This document shows positions 46,221-58,835 of a stretch of 64,000 bases of DNA, one piece after another. Position numbers and translations under genes: made by a program. Each line of letters begins with the position of its first letter. The stretch's first letter is position 1. The notes under the pieces were generated by a model that was not told where the DNA came from, did not search any database, and saw only the letters and a list, made by a program, of their open reading frames with translations. Source of the stretch: Trichoderma breve (lineage: Eukaryota > Ascomycota > Sordariomycetes > Hypocreales > Hypocreaceae); contig NW_026611593.1 in NCBI RefSeq assembly GCF_028502605.1, positions 2,418,001-2,482,000 on the forward strand. Reading direction: 5' to 3'.

Positions 46221-46520
46221 CGTCCTTCTGTCTCGATGTAGTAAAGGCAGCACCCTGCAATAGCACGACATTACAAGTGCTATTGGGACTTTTGCATGCT
46301 GCAGGCATCAGGTTTCAGCCTTACTCAACTCGTTAGCCCCGCTTGACCGGCGATTGCCATCATTCTCTCTTCTACCCATTTCTCTCTCCTCTTCTAATTC
46401 TCACGGGATTAGAAAAGTAGTAGATTGTTCTGATTCCCTGTTGTGTCTTCACCCCCAAATTCGCACCAGAAGCGAAGTAAAGGCCATGAAAGCTTGATCC
46501 GTGACGGCCCCAAGTTCACC

Positions 46521-48694
46521 ATGTTAGTCGAAGAGCACCAGGACACGGCCACCGGTCCGGACACGACAGAGACCAGCAATTTCAACTTTACCTTTGAAAC
46601 CCCTTCCACGAAAGAACCACTCAGTAATACCATCTTCCAAGTGCCCAAAAGTGATACGCACTATCAAGCCGTGGAACAAGGTGAAGAACGAAACTACCTT
46701 GGCGAGGTAACATCTCATTCATCTAAATGGACAAAGAACGTAGACTTCAAATGGAGCATATTCCAAAAGCATCTCTAACCTAGAATAGAGGGTTTAACTT
46801 CATTAGAAGTCGATTTACGAGGCGAAAGACCCAGATCTATTCACAACCGGGAGCTAAACATGACCATCTCAACGAAGCAGAACCTGATGGGAATTATCAT
46901 AACGCCATTTACCAGACTGAAACTGAGCGGCGGTGGCGGCGGTGCCTTCTCTCAAAGCTGTCAGCCTTTGCGACATGGAAATGGGAAATGCTGGCTTTAT
47001 TCACCAGCATCTTATGCATGGCTGCCATCATAGGCATCTTGGCCGCGATGAACGATCAACGGACAACCTCTTGGCGAGTTGGATCCATCACCATCAACGC
47101 GGCAATAAATATCCTTTCGACATTATCCAGCATGACACTTGGGTTTGCAGTACCTGCATGTTTTGATCAAGAGAAGTGGCGATACTTGAAACAGACCAAG
47201 AGGCATCGACTTCAGCACTTTACTCTACTCGATCGGGGCTCTGGTGGACCAGTTGGTGCTATCAGAGTTATATGGTCAATCAGATGGGGTTTAACGGCAT
47301 TAGCATCTGTCATTATTATTCTGGACGTTTTCACCGGCTTCTTGATCCAACAATCGGTCAAAATCGGATCCGCTTCCGAATATATAAGCAACAACAATTC
47401 GCCCGCGTTTTATACTTATACTGAAAGCCTTGGTAAACTTGTTCATGTTATAACCGAAAATGGCATGTATACCTCCATTTTCTTTTGATTATCTTTGTCT
47501 TTCTTTCTGCTCCCTTATAAAAGAAACATCCATCAGGAAAATATTCTGACTGGGCTAAGAGCTAATAAGTTGTTCTCATAATTAGCGCAGTCGACCCTGG
47601 GGTTTTCCATGCAAGCCTCCATCTTTCGAGGGCTTTCAGAAACTAATTGGTCGAAGTCGTACACTTGTGGCTCTAATTGCACTTGGCCTGCCAGCCAGAT
47701 AGTCCTGGGATTCGACAGTGTTTGCAGCAATGTAACAGCCCAAACAGCCAACATTTCACAGATAGCAAATTGGAACCGCGTCGCTTTTGGGGCGGTAAAC
47801 CTAACAACCCCTGGTGGTATTGTATTCCCATATACGTGGATGGTTGGAGCGGCCGACGGCAGTGTCACTGCAGCGTCCCTAAGGACCATGACATTGGGGG
47901 CTGAAGCCACGGCTGCCAACGGCTCCTTCATGCACGTTGCTTTTCTCAGTGATTCATATTTTGGGCGATATTACATAGACCATATTGCCGTCACTGAGCC
48001 CGCTATGCCGGACATTATTGAATGTACCTTCAGCCTGGTTGCTTGGAACTATTCGCTCGTCACTTCGGATGAGAAAAATCTCCACATTGGATCGCGAGTA
48101 TTGATCCCACTTAGTGATGGTGTTTACCAGGGCCAATCGGTCAACAATCCTCTCGACGTGACGGCCGCACACATCAACTACACTGCCGAGGGCCATGACT
48201 TTTTTGTCAGCATGGATGAAGTTGAACCTCTGCAGGTTTTTTTCGCCTCCCCAGCTTTCGAGGGTAGTGTTGATTACGGTGTCGGCAATCTTATTGATCA
48301 TTACGCCGGGGTTGGCGTATTACCAGCATTTATGAACGCAAGTTTCACTGATGTGATGGACCGAGTCGCGAGAAGTATGACCGACAGCCTTCAGCAGAGC
48401 GCGGCGCAACGCGCGTACGGCCTCATGCAGGTTGATTTCAGCTACTTTCGCGTATACTGGGCGTGGGTTTCTCTGCCCGTTGCGTTACAATTCTTAGCGA
48501 TAGTGCTTCTCATATGTACCATTATCCGTAACGAGGAAGCCGGTGAAGAGGGTCAAGTGCCTATGTGGAAGTCGTCAAGAACAGTGCTTCTATTTCACCA
48601 CTTTAATGAGGAGAACGATTTGTTATGCGATGTTCAGGACTTGAAGGAGCTTGAGACTATGGAGAAGACAATGGAAACAAGGCTGGGCTACTAA
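46521..48694 (+). CDS. DUF3176 membrane protein
   Basis: Model: exons 46521-46706, 46784-47432 and 47586-48694, about 647 residues, all in phase. Intron 1 (77 nt) is GTAACA...CCTAG. Intron 2 (153 nt) is GTAAAC...ATTAG; it is the weaker call because other donors exist nearby. Domain order: a polar N-terminus; two or three transmembrane helices (MLALFTSILCMAAIIGILAA, then a helix around INILSTLSSMTLGFAV); the signature RHRLQHFTLLDRGSGGPVGA; another helix (TALASVIIILDVFTGFL); a large outside part with many N-x-S/T sites and a CGSNCTWP cysteine motif; and a last helix (VALQFLAIVLLICTIIR) before an acidic tail. This is the DUF3176 family of Pezizomycotina, of unknown function. Its position between two phosphorylase-domain genes may be chance. 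Confidence 0.8.
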
Positions 48695-49611
48695 TATCTT
48701 CAAAACACACCAGTGAGATTATGGACTTTATGTTGTGAGGTGCAAGTGTGAATACATATATTTTTCATAGCTACCTTGGGCATCTGAGCAAATCTTTTAC
48801 TGTAATGATCGGGCAGGCATACTATACAGTATAGTATTCTCATTTCTGTATGTCAATAGACGTCTTAGATGTGGTCACTTGTACCCAGACACGTTAGCTC
48901 AAGCAAGAACACCGCGGCTCAGGATGGTTTAGTTGAAGCAGCATGACTTCAGGAATATTCAGACAAATTCCGATTACGAAGATATTGGAGAAGTTTTCGA
49001 GGGCAAATTTCAGGAATCACATATGTTTGTACAAGGAGACGACTTGGAGGGCCTAAAACTCGCACAGTCTCTGAGACAACTACTAACATGTACGTAGTGG
49101 CCGAAGATGGCTCCTTGATTTATGTCATTTGGATTAAACCCATCGGACAACTAAGCTCGTCTACTTACATGAGGCTTTCGTCAGATTGGCCTAAAACGTG
49201 GACATAGATAGCTGCTCAATTCCAATTTGGACAAGATTGTACAACGCCAACAAGATTTAGTGTTGAAGAAACATCATCTGGCACAAATGTCCATAGGCCT
49301 CTCAAAATCACATATTGGGCATCAAATTGCGTCATTAGCTGATACGCGACATGTATGGCTGAGTCTATGCCCAATTAATGCCTACAGCCTTGGTTCTCCA
49401 TGCACGCGGATGCATATGGTATAATCCAATCGCATGCCCTCAATTGATATCCGTTATCATAAACCCTTTTAACCGCAGGAAGAGGGATTCGAAAAAAGCC
49501 CGACCTCTTCAGAATTAGGCATCTATGAACTTCCCGTTCAAATTGGTATTTTATCACGATATTGAGCGCCTACAATTTAATTTCACTATAACAACAACTT
49601 TCATCGTCAAT
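48695..49611. other. Intergenic before the NLR gene
   Basis: About 900 bp with no supported gene. The part from about 49325 is the promoter and leader of the NLR gene and is duplicated, in changed form, at 45560-45946. Confidence 0.55.
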
Positions 49612-52600
49612 ATGGTGGCAGACAAACTGTCTCAGCCAACTAGCAGAGACGAATTCGAGATTGCAATCGTCTGTACAAGGGCACTCGAATATGATGCTGT
49701 CTGTTTTCTCTTGGATGGTTTTTGGGACATGGATGGTGACCCATTCGGCAGAGCCCGGGGTGATCTAAACACCTACACCACAGGATACATGGGCAAATAT
49801 AATATTGTTGTGGTGCTCCTCTGCAATTCAGGCAAAGCCAACGCAGCTAGTACATCAGCTAGTCTTCGTTCGAGTTATCCTTGCATTGAACTCCTACTTC
49901 TTACCGGAATATGCGAGGGCGTCCCAGATGCAAATGAGGAAGAATTGCTTCTTGGCGATGTAATCATCAGCGAAACAGTCATCCAGTATGATCTCAGCAG
50001 CCCGTTTCATCATGCACTTAAGAGAAGAAGCACTCTTGAGGATCGTCAAGGGCGCGCGAACAACAATATCCGAAAGTTTATCGCCAATTTTAAAACCGAG
50101 ATGGGACTACAGCGCCTAGAGGAGAAGGCAACATTGCATCTAGAGCAGATCCAGAGTCTTGTTTCGGAGGCGAAGTATCGACAAAGACACAAAGGGGCAA
50201 CATACATGTACCCTGGTTTTGAAACCGATATTCTCTTCGAGTCAACTCATTGCCACAGACATTACAATTCATCACAATGTGTGTGTGCCGATTACAACCC
50301 AGAAGAGGACTTGCATGCAGTGTGTGATGAAGCCAGAAATTTGGACTGTGAACAGACTGGTTGCGGACTCAGAACTTTGAAACATCGAGATCGTCTACAC
50401 CAAAAGAGCCTGCTGGAGTTGAAGGCCGCACAAATTCCGTCCATATTTTTCGGACGCTTTGGTTCCGGCGACACGGCCTTCAACTCAGGTGTCCACCGCG
50501 ACTCCCTGGCTAAAACACACGGCATCATCGCTTTTGAGATGGAAGGCGCTGGAATCTGGGACGAGCTGCCATGCATCATTGTCAAGGGTGTGAGTGATTA
50601 TGGAGATGGTCACAAGACAAGAAAATGGGCAGAGTGGCAAAACTTCGCCGCCGCAACTTCTGCGTCGGTTGCAAGGGCTTTAATTGAGCGCTACCCCCAG
50701 ACTGATAAATCGCCTGTCACAGAGCTGAAGGCCGATCAAGTGCATTCTCAGCTCCAAGAGAACAGAACTTGTCTAGATGCATTGTTTATCACAAACCCTG
50801 AGGATGATAAGCAGCGTATCGAAGACACAAAGGGAGGGTTGCTTCTGGATGCATATATCTGGATCATACGCAACGAGGAGTTCGTACAGTGGCTCGACGA
50901 CCCTGAAACTCGTCTACTGTGGATCAAGGGCGATCCGGGCAAAGGAAAAACAATGCTACTATGCGGCATTATTAACGAGCTAAAGACGACGAGCTCCAGA
51001 GGCAACATCTATTACTTTCTCTGCCAAGCGACAGATAACCGCCTTAACAATGCTTCGGCGATACTACGTGGCTTGTTGCATATGATGGTTGTCCAGTACC
51101 CGGCACTTATCTCTTATATCAGACATGAGTACGACAAGTCAGGAAAGTCAGCATTTGAAGGTGTCAATTCCTGGATCATCCTATCACGGATATTTGAACA
51201 GATGCTCAAGGATGATTTATTAAAATCGAGGGAGCCAATCTTTATTATCGATGCGCTAGACGAGTGTGTGGTGGATTCCACACAATTCCTTGAAATCATA
51301 GTGAGATTGTCGACATCATCCTCTCAGGCGAAATGGCTCGTATCAAGTCGCAATGAGGCAGATATTCAAGAGTCGCTGGCAACCGCAGAGAACAAATCGA
51401 CTGTAAGCCTCGAGCTTAATGCAGAATCTGTGTCAAATGCTATATCTACCTACATTCGACATAAAGTGCAGCTTCTAGCCAACAGGAAGGGTTATAAACA
51501 ACCTACAAGAGAAAAGATCGAGAGATATCTCTCTAATAATGCAAACGGAACTTTTCTCTGGGTTGCATTAGTATGCGATCTCTTAAAGAAAGCACCACGA
51601 TCTGATCCTCTCCCAAAATCGGCAGATTTCCCTCCAGGGCTTAATCAACTCTATGAAAGGATGATAAGTAGAGTATGTGATCCAAGTATATCAGATATCA
51701 GCAGAAAGGTTATAGCAATCGCTACAGTCGCCTACCGGCCTCTTACCAATGAAGAGCTTGTTCCTCTAATCAACAATGGCCGTCATGAGCAAACAATGTT
51801 GCCCTCCGAGTATGACTGGGAAGATGTACTAGGCCACTGTGGCTCCTTTTTAACCATGAAAAGGGGCACTATATACTTCGTCCATCAATCTGCTAAAGAC
51901 TTTCTCGTCAAAGAAGGGAGCCATTGGTTATTCCCAAACGGCACTGAATATGTTCACAGAGAGATCTTCAAGGTGTCTATTATTTTTATGAGAAACACTT
52001 TAAGAAAGGACATGTATAATCTGATCGATCCAGCATTTTCGATAGATAATCTCTCACAGCATAACTTGGGCGACGATTTACTTATTCCTATCAGATATGG
52101 CTGTGTATACTGGATTGATCATTTTGCACAATCTATATACAAAGGTACAACAGACATTCATGATTCTTTTAAGAGCCATAAATTGGTAGAGGAATTTCTC
52201 AAAGAAAAATATGTTTACTGGCTAGAGGCTTTGAGCCTTCTCAGAAGTATTTCCGACGGGATAGTGGGAATGCAACGACTAGAAAAATTGGTCGTAAGTT
52301 GTATATGAAGCATTGTGACTGGAAAACATCTTCTAAATCACTGCAACAGGCTGATTCCAAAGTATCAGGATTACTTGAGCTTGTCGGGGATGCTTGCAGA
52401 TTTATCCAAACATTTGGCAATGGCATAGCAAACTACCCTCTACAAGTTTATGTGTCTGCCATAATCTTCAGTCCAACTCAAAGCATTACTCGTCGCCAAT
52501 TTGAAAAAGCAGCTCCCAAATGGATTCAAACATTGCCTGCCGGTGAAGCCGAATGGGTTCCAATTTCGAGGACATACGAAACTGGTAAAAGGATCAGCTC

Positions 52601-54962
52601 GCTCGCTGTTTCTTGCTGCAGAACGTGGATAGCCTCTAGCTATGAAGATGCTGCTATAACTATATGGGAAACTTATAGTGGGAAAACATTTCGCGTCTTG
52701 AATGCGTCCCTAAACGATCTTCTTACGAAAAGGGGCAGAAATGCCTCTTATTTTTCTCCTTGGAATAGAGAGGAGCTGGTATCAAGTTATGAGTTTCCAG
52801 GCCATTATCAACTTGCGGTTTGGGACGTTACAACGGGTAAAGCGTTGCAGCAGCTTCGAATCGAGGATCACCTAGTAACATCTTCATTCCTGGGTTCAGC
52901 GCCTCACATACTTGGTTGTCTCTCCCGGAGGTTCACTTGGAAAGGTAATAAGCCTGGCCAAATTATCACTGCTTCAATCTGGAATACTGAAACAGGTCAA
53001 ATAATCAAGAAGATCCAATTCGAAGATTGGGGCTCTCCGCGGTTAGCCTTTTGCACTTTCTCACCTAATGGCGACAATATAATAGCAGGGCATAGAGAGC
53101 CTTACGTCGACATCATCAACATGAATACTGCAAGCACCATGCATATTCTTACGGATACCATCGGGGTTTTTAATGGTATGAGATTTTCTCCGGATTGTTG
53201 TTCTCTGGCCCTTAAAAAAAAAATATCTTCGGGTGCATTATCACAACCAGACATCCACGTTTTTATGTTGTTAGATACGTCGTCAAGTGAGATTATATGG
53301 TCATTCCAAACCAAAGACTTCATTTATGACTTCACTTTTTCACCCGATGGAAAGCTACTAGCAATTGCTAGTTCCCAAGGAGTTGAGCTTCTTAGCACAA
53401 TTTCCGGCAAGTGCTTGCGAAAGATCAGAATGTCAAGCTCCCTTTTGATATTTTCTTCTGATGGAAGCAAGATATTCAGTGCTGAGGATTCAGTGGTCAG
53501 CGTTATAGACATAGGCCAAGAAAGCTTCATAGACACAGGCCCAGACGATAACTCTCTTGGCAACAATATCATCGATGATTGCGAGGTTTCTCTGTCACCC
53601 AACGGCAGACTAATCGCATCAGCATTCACAAACAATCCAATTATAGAAGTAAGGGATATTAGCTCAACAAACTCGACTAAGTTCCTGAGAACACCAAAGT
53701 GCGTCGATGGCTACCCTCCGCAGCTCCTTTTCTCTCCTGATTCAAACATACTGGTTTGTATCTTCGACGACGGTTTCATGCTAGGGGATATTTCCTCTGA
53801 GCCTGCAAGAACTATCTTGACATGGGAAAACACCCCTGAGCCGGCAAGAACTAGTTTGGCATGGGAAGACACCCCGGATATCATGTTCTCGCATATTAAG
53901 TGCATATTTTCATTAGACAGTAAACGTTTAGCTACCACAGTCTCCTACGATGATGGCTACTATCCCTTGGAAGTTCAAATCTGGGATGCAGGCTCAGGAA
54001 AAAAACTTATGTGTTTGGAAAGGAGAAGCGAAGCGTTCGCATTCACCCATCTTTGTTTTTCGCCGGATAACAAGCGGCTAGCTATCTTATACTCGGATGA
54101 AGACTTCGCAATCAGGGCCGAAATCTGGGAGATTGCCTCAGAATCAGTCATTCAATCAATAGACTTGAGCTGGCGCGATTTGTATTACGATTTACATAAT
54201 TGTTTTCAATCTTCAAATCTTAGCCCAGAGATTTGGAAGTTACTGAACAAAGAGATTGAGGAAAAAGATAAATACAGTCTGACGCTGGACTCATTCTATA
54301 TACGCGAGGTGAACTACACTGAGAAAGGCCACCTAGTTCTTGATCTATCACACGAGTCGAGAAGAATAGATCAACTGGCGGGTATCCGACTTGCATTGCG
54401 AACGAGAGCGGACCCCGAGCTCACAAGCGAAATCAGCAGCATGATACGTTTCAGAAAAGCAAAATCCTACGAGTTAGATTCAGAGCAGACTTGGATCCGT
54501 TTCAATGGGAAAAGGTTCGTATGGATTCCTCCACAATACCGAAGCGGGACCGTATGTATTGAACGTAACTGCGTTACATTCCATCACCACGGAAGATACC
54601 TTTCAATCCTCCAGTTTTCCCACAGCGAACTAGTCAAACAAATATCTCCCTCACACACATCAATCATGGGAAACATGCCTTGTGTGCCCGATACAGAGGC
54701 ATTTACATATCTACGTGAGCTAGGTGACGACTGGCATATCATGTACTGCGACATGAGTGAACCAGGTGATAAGACGATGTACAGGATAGAGGGTTCAGAT
54801 AAACCAGATGATGAGATAATGTGTGAGATAGATAGTATTGGTGGGATCAAAGACACATCAGAAGAATCCGCACATGAGGACATCGTTGAGAATTATTCCG
54901 ATTGGATGTGGACGGTACTTGGCCCTAGTGGGACGCGGAGAGCTCACAAAGAACTTAGATAG
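49612..54962 (+). CDS. NLR-type STAND protein: phosphorylase-NACHT-beta-propeller
   Basis: Two exons, 49612-52293 and 52350-54962, give 1764 residues. The 56-nt intron (GTAAGT...CAACAG) is phase 0. The join reads QRLEKLVADSKVSGLLELV, a linker typical of fungal NLRs. Residues about 14-360 are a PNP_UDP domain: FEIAIVCTRALEYDAV, GICEGVP (one Gly changed to Glu), FEMEGAG with Glu 311, and GVSDYGD with Asp 329. Residues about 385-600 are NACHT: Walker A GDPGKGKT at 440-447 and Walker B IFIIDALDEC at about 543-552. The winged-helix-like part contains YRPLTNEELVPLI and FVHQSAKDFLV. From about 980 on are divergent WD-like repeats (FSPDGKLLAIASS, FSPDNKRLAILY), a beta-propeller. I chose the ATG at 49612 over 49525, because the family starts directly at the phosphorylase domain. 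Such proteins are thought to oligomerise on ligand binding and trigger the N-terminal effector; some fungal relatives control incompatibility. Confidence 0.9.
53799..53876 (+). repeat. 39-bp in-frame tandem duplication in the NLR propeller
   Basis: Two adjacent 39-nt units encode EPARTILTWENTP and EPARTSLAWEDTP. The duplication adds 13 residues without a frame change. Confidence 0.9.
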
Positions 54963-55606
54963 TTGGAATCTTGATTTCCATTTCATTGACTTATATTTGA
55001 CGCCAATCTTCCCATTTTGCTCTACCGTGCAATCTTCAACGCCCTACATCCTAGCATTATCACCAAGCAATGCATGAATGCATGTTAAAGAGATATACTC
55101 ATCTGAAGAATTGGCGAGTCCTAATTGGGGCTCTTGGATAATTGACAATAAGAGCCAAACATAATATTAACCAAGACTTTATCAACGGCATCCCATCACA
55201 CAAATAGAAAAAGGAGACCAAAAGGGGCTGACCCCATCTCAACTCATCTCGCCTAACCAACACAGCCATATATTCATTTTACTATCATCAAACAATAAGA
55301 AATGCCGCAAAATGCAAACAAAACAAAAACAAAACACAAGCAAAAACAGATCCGACTGACTAATGCCTTCCCCCGCCTCATTCATTCATTCATTCATACG
55401 AGCCGCTTTTCTCCCTGGCCCCCCTCCTTCGTGATGCCAAAAATAACGCCGTCACTATGGATGCAACGTTCTGCCGCCGGGAAAAAAAATATTTTGAACA
55501 ACTATCTTCGAAACCAAGATATGAGTAGTGAAATGCGCGTTGAATATTAATATGTAAAGACTGTAAACCCGCCCCCCCAAGAGAGTTGATGTTTTAACTA
55601 TTAAAA
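54963..55606. other. Intergenic between convergent NLR and transporter genes
   Basis: About 640 bp with both 3' untranslated regions. It has an A-rich stretch at 55310-55345 and a CATT microsatellite at 55379-55397. No gene is supported. Confidence 0.55.
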
Positions 55607-57878
55607 TTATGGACTGCGACTTGATTGCTGCTCGTCGTCGCCATCTAATAAATGTTCGTCTTCTTCGGCCGCCTCGGCCTTCTTCTGCTTTTTAGGCCGG
55701 AAAAACTCTCCAATTGTGTCGCTCAGACTCCGTGCTCTCCCCCTTGAGATTTTCGCGTCTGTGCTCGGCCCAGCATCTTCATGGCCTAGTGCTTGGGGTA
55801 GATTGTCGTCTGAGTAAGGAATGATGGGCTCTTCCGCGATGCGCTCGGGTATGAGGGCATCCTCGTCATCGCTATTGAAGAATAGACTCGCTCGAATGCT
55901 GGATCGTATGCGTCGTAGAGATGATGCAGTCGCCTCTGGGCTGTCGTTTTCCCGAAGTATGACATCCTTGACTGCTGTGGTGACTGTGGAAGAAAAAGGT
56001 GAGGGAGAAATAAATGGTCGTGATCGGTGGTTGGCCGATTTGGAACTATGTGCCGCCCGAGGTGTTACGGGTCGATCGGTGGAATGTGATGGAGTCACCT
56101 GAGGCTCCTTGAAAGATGAGAGAGGATGTGGTTGTACAGGCGTTGAACCCAATCCAGACCTTGTGAGGACGGATTCCGCTGATACGGTGCGGGTGCCTCG
56201 AGGGGGATCTGGGCTTACCCACAGGCCTTGCCATGGGTTATTTACAAGAACATGTGCTTCGTCGCCGCTGAGATGCGCTGGAGAGTGTGCTGATTCGAAA
56301 TAATGCGTTGATGGAGGTTCAAGGGCGCCATGAGGCGAATCGGACTTGACTCTGTCGGCGAAACTCACTCGCGACATTCTACTAGATCGGCGAGAGGGTG
56401 TTTTAGGAGTCGGCATGCTGAGGCGCCGCTGATCATGCTGAGGTTGTGGAAGCGCAGAAGATGAGGCGGTACCGTCGTGCTGCATCAGCCCAATAGTTTC
56501 TTCGATGCCGTCAGTCTCGGAGAGCATGTCCTCGTCATCATCTCTGTGGTCTCTTCCACTAGTAATGAGAAAGACGCCAAAGAATGTGAGAAGACAGCCA
56601 CCGACAAACTTGGCGGCCTGCTTCTTGTTCGTCTTTTCGAAATCGCGATACAACACTGCGCTGCCGATGATGACACACAGTGTGAACATGACGAACTGAA
56701 TGGGGATGACTTGAGTCGAGTCGAAGCGAGATAGAGCCTTGTTGACATAGCGAATCTGCATAATGGCAGTCGATAGTAGGATAAATATGAGGGCATATGT
56801 TACAGGCGTTGTGAAAGCCCCAACAAAGCTGGTGGAGAGCATCGATGATACACCTTTGGTGGCCAAGGCCGTATATCCACCTGCAAGGTCCGAGTTAGTA
56901 TGAGATCCATGTAAGTGGCAGCATGAACAACTCACCAAAGAGGCCGACAAGGCCGAGGTCAATCAGGATAGTGCGTTTTCCATATATTCTGCTAGCCCAC
57001 ATGAGCACGATGATGAGAAACGTCGTAACGCCAAGGTAGATTTCGAATTCCATCGTGGTAATTGCTCCCCAGACGTCGTGGGGATTCAGTTTCGTCTCCT
57101 CCTGATTCGCACTCAATACGACGGTGACAACGCCAGAAACAGCAATGACAACGCCCCAAAAATCGCGAACTCTAAACTTTTCGTGAAACATGGCGGGTGC
57201 AATGATGCAGTTGGACACCAGCGCAACGACTCCGAGAGGCGAGACGATGGAGGCCGGCGCAAAGCCATACGCTAGGAAATTGCCTGCTTCTCCCAACGTT
57301 ATCAAGATCTGGCCGAGCCACCAGTATGGCGATTTTAGATAGTTTGAGGATGGCTTTTTGTCTGATTTGGTATTGGTATCGGAGCTCGCCGTCGTTGCGC
57401 TGGACTGAAACGAGGCCATCAGGGGCTCGTCTTCGGCGAAATCGTGCTCGTCGTCCGAGGGGTCATCGTACAGCCCTCTCTCGTGGCCGTTTCCGTTTGT
57501 ACTTGAACGGCCATTTTGGTAATGATCTCCTGTATCGTCGCTGATGATGGTGCCGTAGACGCCGACCTGCGTGCTCCCATTGCTACTACTGCTATGCGCT
57601 CGCTTCAAGGCTGCCCGAGCCTCTTGTTTTAGCCTTTTGCGCTCCTTGTGCAGCCGTGTGTGCGCATATCTCTGGACGTTGAGAGCAAGTGCAATCAGCA
57701 CGTTGCCGACAATGGCCGTGATGATGCCAATCAGGGACGACCACCGCTGCAGGGCATCTTCGTCGTCGTCTCGCCCCGGGCTGTCTCCGGCTCCCAGGCT
57801 GCTTGTGCTTGTCGCTGTCGGTGCTGTGAATACGCTCGTCCACGTCGGCAGAGTCGACTCTGTGAAATCTGGTCCCAT
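55607..57878 (-). CDS. NIPA-type magnesium transporter (DUF803)
   Basis: Two exons, 57878-56936 and 56880-55607, give 738 residues. The 55-nt intron (GTGAGT...TGCAG) is phase 1 and joins as GLVGLFGGYTALATKG, in the middle of the membrane core. Membrane helices include LIGIITAIVGNVLIALALN, WWLGQILITLGEAGNFLAYGFAP, IVSPLGVVALVSNCIIAPAM, and further ones through VMFTLCVIIGSAVLY and LLTFFGVFLITSG. This pattern is that of the NIPA/DUF803 family of magnesium transporters. A long acidic hydrophilic loop follows the first helix, and the C-terminal 270 residues are a Ser-rich cytosolic tail; both extensions are usual in filamentous fungi. An alternative ATG at 57917 adds 13 residues. Metal specificity is by family only. 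Confidence 0.88.
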
Positions 57879-58835
57879 CGTCGCCGCCAAGTGAGAATGT
57901 GTCTGAGGACGAAGCAAGGCGGCAAAGGGGGGGGGGACGAAGAAGCAAATGACGGTAGGATCGGAGATTGGTGGAGAAACGCGAAAGCGAAACTACACTC
58001 GCCAGAAGCCGCGGCAGATTGCCTGACAAGGTATCATCGGGGCGAAGAGCAGCGACAGTCGGAAGGGACGAGGATCATGATCTTTTTAACCAAGGCTGAT
58101 GCAGAGGCTGAGCTGGACATGAATGAAGCAGTTCAAAAATGCGGTCCAACAGTCACGCATCATTATTGCTGTCGCGGGCTTGGCGCCGAATTTCCGCCTG
58201 CAGATGCAGATGACGGGAGGTACGTACCCCCACGCTATGTCATCACTGAAGACAAAATTTCTGAACGGTGCAAAAGTAACTGAGACAGTAGTAGAACAAA
58301 AGACAGCATAAAGAAGAGAGCTGTTGATTGATGTAAATTGACAACATAGTTATTTATATCTGTCTATGCTTAATTATTAGTTTATTTATAGTTAATCTTC
58401 CTGCCTCTTTCATATTAAGCTTGATTGTTACAAAGAGTGTTTAAATGTGCTTTCAATAACACCTTGGAAGCCGCCGAAAGGTTACATTCTACGCAGGGCG
58501 GTGACATTGATCAAGTACCCGTAGACGAGTCTTCCAAGCACACGCAGCTGCACCGCCACAGCCGTACCAGCCACGTCTTGAGTGCGTACATATGCACGCA
58601 ATTTAGTGCTGTCAGGTACTTACAATGACGGACACTCCCGTTACATCATATGCCAAAATCCAAAAGCTGGGGCTAGCTCCTCAGGTCATGAGACTTCTCG
58701 CTGTGTCTCGATAAGACACTGTATCATCTTCTTATCACCATCACTCAACTTCTTCTTCATCTCCCTTACCTTTGTCTGTCTCAATCCTTATCTCATCCTC
58801 ATCCCTCACAGACAAACATCGTCAATGTCCTCGGA
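57879..58835. other. Divergent intergenic region
   Basis: About 960 bp between the starts of the transporter gene (-) and the 406-aa gene (+), thus containing both promoters. The part 58310-58420 is AT-rich. The part 58730-58820 is pyrimidine-rich, as is common just before fungal start codons. Confidence 0.5.

Larger units (their letters stand above)
45534..46520. other. Intergenic with relic of the NLR gene's 5' end
   Basis: Nearly 1 kb. The part 45560-45946 resembles 49325-49640, that is the promoter, leader and first codons of the NLR gene. A 12-bp minisatellite lies at 46177-46220. The right end holds the promoter of the DUF3176 gene. Confidence 0.6.

Noticed and set aside
45987..46308. 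Open frames with NRAT/NQQS peptide repeats
   Set aside because: They translate the 12-bp minisatellite; flanks are not protein-like.
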